Source of the DNA: Escarpia spicata | Lineage: Eukaryota; Annelida; Polychaeta; Sabellida; Siboglinidae | Assembly (NCBI GenBank): GCA_963995525.1 | Contig: OZ023207.1 | Span: forward strand, 28,985,373 to 29,049,372 | DNA length: 64,000 nucleotides | Direction: 5' to 3' | In this document: one piece after another, positions 61,901 to 64,000 of the stretch | Layout of the letters: each line of letters starts with the position of its first letter | How positions within the stretch are numbered: position 1 is the first letter of the stretch | Notes under the pieces: model-generated | Seen by the model: the letters and a program-made list of their open reading frames with translations, nothing else | What the model was told of the DNA's origin: nothing | The model's database searches: none | Translations under genes and position numbers: made by a program

Positions 61901-64000
61901 TCATAACATATGTGTGTCCATCATAACATATGTGTCTCCATCATAACATATGTGTCTCCATCATAACATATGTGTCTCCATCATAACATATGTGTCTCCA
62001 TCATAACATATGTGTCTCCATCATAACATATGTGTGTCCATCATATCATGTGTCTCCATCATAACATATGTGTCTCCATCATAACATATGTGTCTCCATC
62101 ATAACATATGTGTCTCCATCATAACATATGAGTGTCCATCATAACACATGTGTCTCCATCATAACACATGTGTCACCATCATAACACATGTGTGTCCAGC
62201 ATAACACATGTTTCTCCATCATAACACATATACGTGTGTCCTCCATAACATACGTGTGTCCACCATAACATATGTGTCTCCAACATAACATATGTGTCTC
62301 CACCATAACATATATCTCCACCATAAGATATGTGTGTCCATCATAAGATATGTGTGTCCATCATAAGATATGTGTCTGCATCATAAGATATGTGTCTCCA
62401 TCATAACATATGTGTCACCATCATAACACATGTGTGTCCATCATAACATATGTGTGTCCATCATAACATATGTGTGTCCATCATAACATATGTGTGTCCA
62501 TCATAACATATGTGTGTCCATCATAACATATGTGTCTCCATCATAACATATGTGTGTCCATCATAACATATGTGTGTCCATCATAACTATGTGAGTCCAT
62601 CATAACATATGTGTGTCCATCATAACATATGTGTGTCCACCATAACATATGTGTGTCCACCATAACATATGTGTCTCCATCATAACATATGTGTGTCCAT
62701 CATAACATAGGTGTGTCCATCATAACATAGGTGTCTCCATCATAACATAGGTGTCTCCATCATAACATAGGTGTCCATCATAACATATGTGTCTCCATCA
62801 TAACATATGTGTGTCCATCATAACATATGTGTCTCCATCATAACATATGTGTCTCCATCATAACATATGTGTCTCCATCATAACATATGTGTCTCCATCA
62901 TAACATATGTGTCTCCATCATAACATATGTGTGTCCATCATATCATGTGTCTCCATCATAACATATGTGTCTCCATCATAACATATGTGTCTCCATCATA
63001 ACATATGTGTCTCCATCATAACATATGAGTGTCCATCATAACACATGTGTCTCCATCATAACACATGTGTCACCATCATAACACATGTGTGTCCAGCATA
63101 ACACATGTTTCTCCATCATAACACATATACGTGTGTCCTCCATAACATACGTGTGTCCACCATAACATATGTGTCTCCAACATAACATATGTGTCTCCAC
63201 CATAACATATATCTCCACCATAAGATATGTGTGTCCATCATAAGATATGTGTGTCCATCATAAGATATGTGTCTGCATCATAATATATGTGTCTCCATCA
63301 TAACATATGTGTCACCATCATAACACATGTGTGTCCATCATAACATTTGTGTGTCCATCATAACATATGTGTGTCCATCATAACATATGTGTGTCCATCA
63401 TAACATATGTGTGTCCATCATAACATATGTGTCTCCATCATAACATATGTGTGTCCATCATAACATATGTGTGTCCATCATAACATATGTGAGTCCATCA
63501 TAACATATGTGTGTCCATCATAACATATGTGTGTCCACCATAACATATGTGTGTCCACCATAACATATGTGTCTCCATCATAACATATGAGTGTCCATCA
63601 TAACATATGTGTCTCCACCATAACATATGTGTCTCCATCATAACACATGTGTCTCCATCATAACATATGTGTGTCCATCATAAAATATGTATCCATCATA
63701 ACATGTGTGTCTCCATCATAACATATGTGTCTCCATCATAACATATGCGTCTCCATCATAACATATGCGTCTCCATAATAACGTATGCGTGTCCATCATA
63801 ACATAGGTGTCTCCATCATTACATATGCGCGTCCATCATAACATATGTCTCCATCATAACATACGTGTGTCCATCATAACATAGGTGTGTCCATCATAAC
63901 ATATGTGTCTCCGTCATAACATATGTGTCTCCATCATAACTTATGTGTCTCCGTCATAACATATGTGTGTCCATCATAACATATGTGTGTCCATCATAAC
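34977..64000. repeat. Giant satellite, ~20-bp monomer with higher-order repeats
   Basis: Over 29 kb without interruption, the sequence consists of the monomer tctccatcataacatatgtg and close variants (tc/tg alternation, cg for tg, ccaccataac, tagg for tatg, 16-18-bp shortened units), roughly 1,450 copies. Variants are arranged in kilobase-scale higher-order repeats. A rare variant, cataataacgtat, recurs at about 36201, 37511, 41091, 43437, 43497, 47113, 49217, 51279, 53189, 55079, 57867, 60555, 61429 and 63780. No gene, transposon or unique sequence interrupts it. It continues past the window end. Confidence 0.98.
50900..64000. repeat. Distal satellite domain with 1,890-bp and 898-bp higher-order repeats
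   Basis: A diverged block containing tacgtgtgtcctcc occurs at 52081, 53971, 55861, 56759, 58649, 59547, 62231 and 63128. The steps are 1890, 1890, 898, 1890, 898, 2684 and 897 bp. Copies are almost identical over hundreds of bases, down to single variants. One earlier copy of the block lies at 37003. The domain boundary near 50.9 kb is approximate. Confidence 0.9.

Noticed and set aside
36911..63221. Seven identical 61-codon minus-strand frames (MVEIYVMVETH...)
   Set aside because: Each marks the same diverged block of the 20-bp satellite. The peptide is a translation of the repeat, with no independent sign of a gene. They were useful only as markers of higher-order spacing.
34977..64000. 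CRISPR array
   Set aside because: The repeats are contiguous, with no spacers and no cas genes, and the context is eukaryotic. The same applies to the 80-, 98-, 103- and 107-bp arrays.
34977..64000. Telomeric repeat
   Set aside because: The monomer is not TTAGGG-like, and it starts within a LINE next to a gene. Nothing indicates a chromosome end.

Overview
The window looks like a piece of an animal nuclear genome. Spliced exons of a YWTD (LDL-receptor-type) beta-propeller gene sit among many decayed retrotransposons and minisatellites. The mix of CR1/L2/Jockey-like LINEs, a tyrosine-recombinase (DIRS/Ngaro-like) retrotransposon with an SGNH hydrolase frame, and large TIR elements is typical of marine invertebrates such as molluscs or lancelets. 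No species can be named from the sequence. I see no bacterial operons, tRNA or rRNA genes.

Layout. 1-4.1 kb: minus-strand LINE remnant ('G') with a triplicated RT segment, a 27-bp minisatellite, and LINE pieces in ~320-bp tandem duplications. 4.1-5.45 kb: composite tandem repeat (head block, 80-bp array, spacer, 98-bp array), present again at 23.8-25.4 kb. 5.45-10.46 kb: almost complete but broken plus-strand CR1-like LINE ('A') with 5'UTR, ORF1 and ORF2; a 3' fragment of another LINE ('H') replaces part of its RT. 10.46-19.9 kb: plus-strand tyrosine-recombinase retrotransposon (SGNH hydrolase, 107-bp minisatellite, Gag-RT-RNase H, recombinase, 103-bp minisatellite). 20.0-23.1 kb: minus-strand LINE 'B'. 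25.5-27.9 kb: 36-bp minisatellite fused in frame to a plus-strand copy 'C' of the B family.

29.1-29.8 kb: two consecutive minus-strand exons of an LRP/LDLR-like protein, the only clear host-gene sequence. 30.1-35.0 kb: nested insertions. LINE 'D' (B family) lies in older DNA, is split by a 3,037-bp TIR element ('E2') with a 4-bp target duplication, and abuts a remnant of a further LINE ('F').

35.0-64.0 kb: one uninterrupted satellite with a ~20-bp monomer and kilobase-scale higher-order repeats, running off the window. Its first monomer overlaps the RT coding sequence of LINE F, and its core is also found inside the 103-bp repeats at 19 kb. Recurrent birth of tandem repeats from transposon sequence is the dominant theme. 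No mobile element here has a full set of intact frames.
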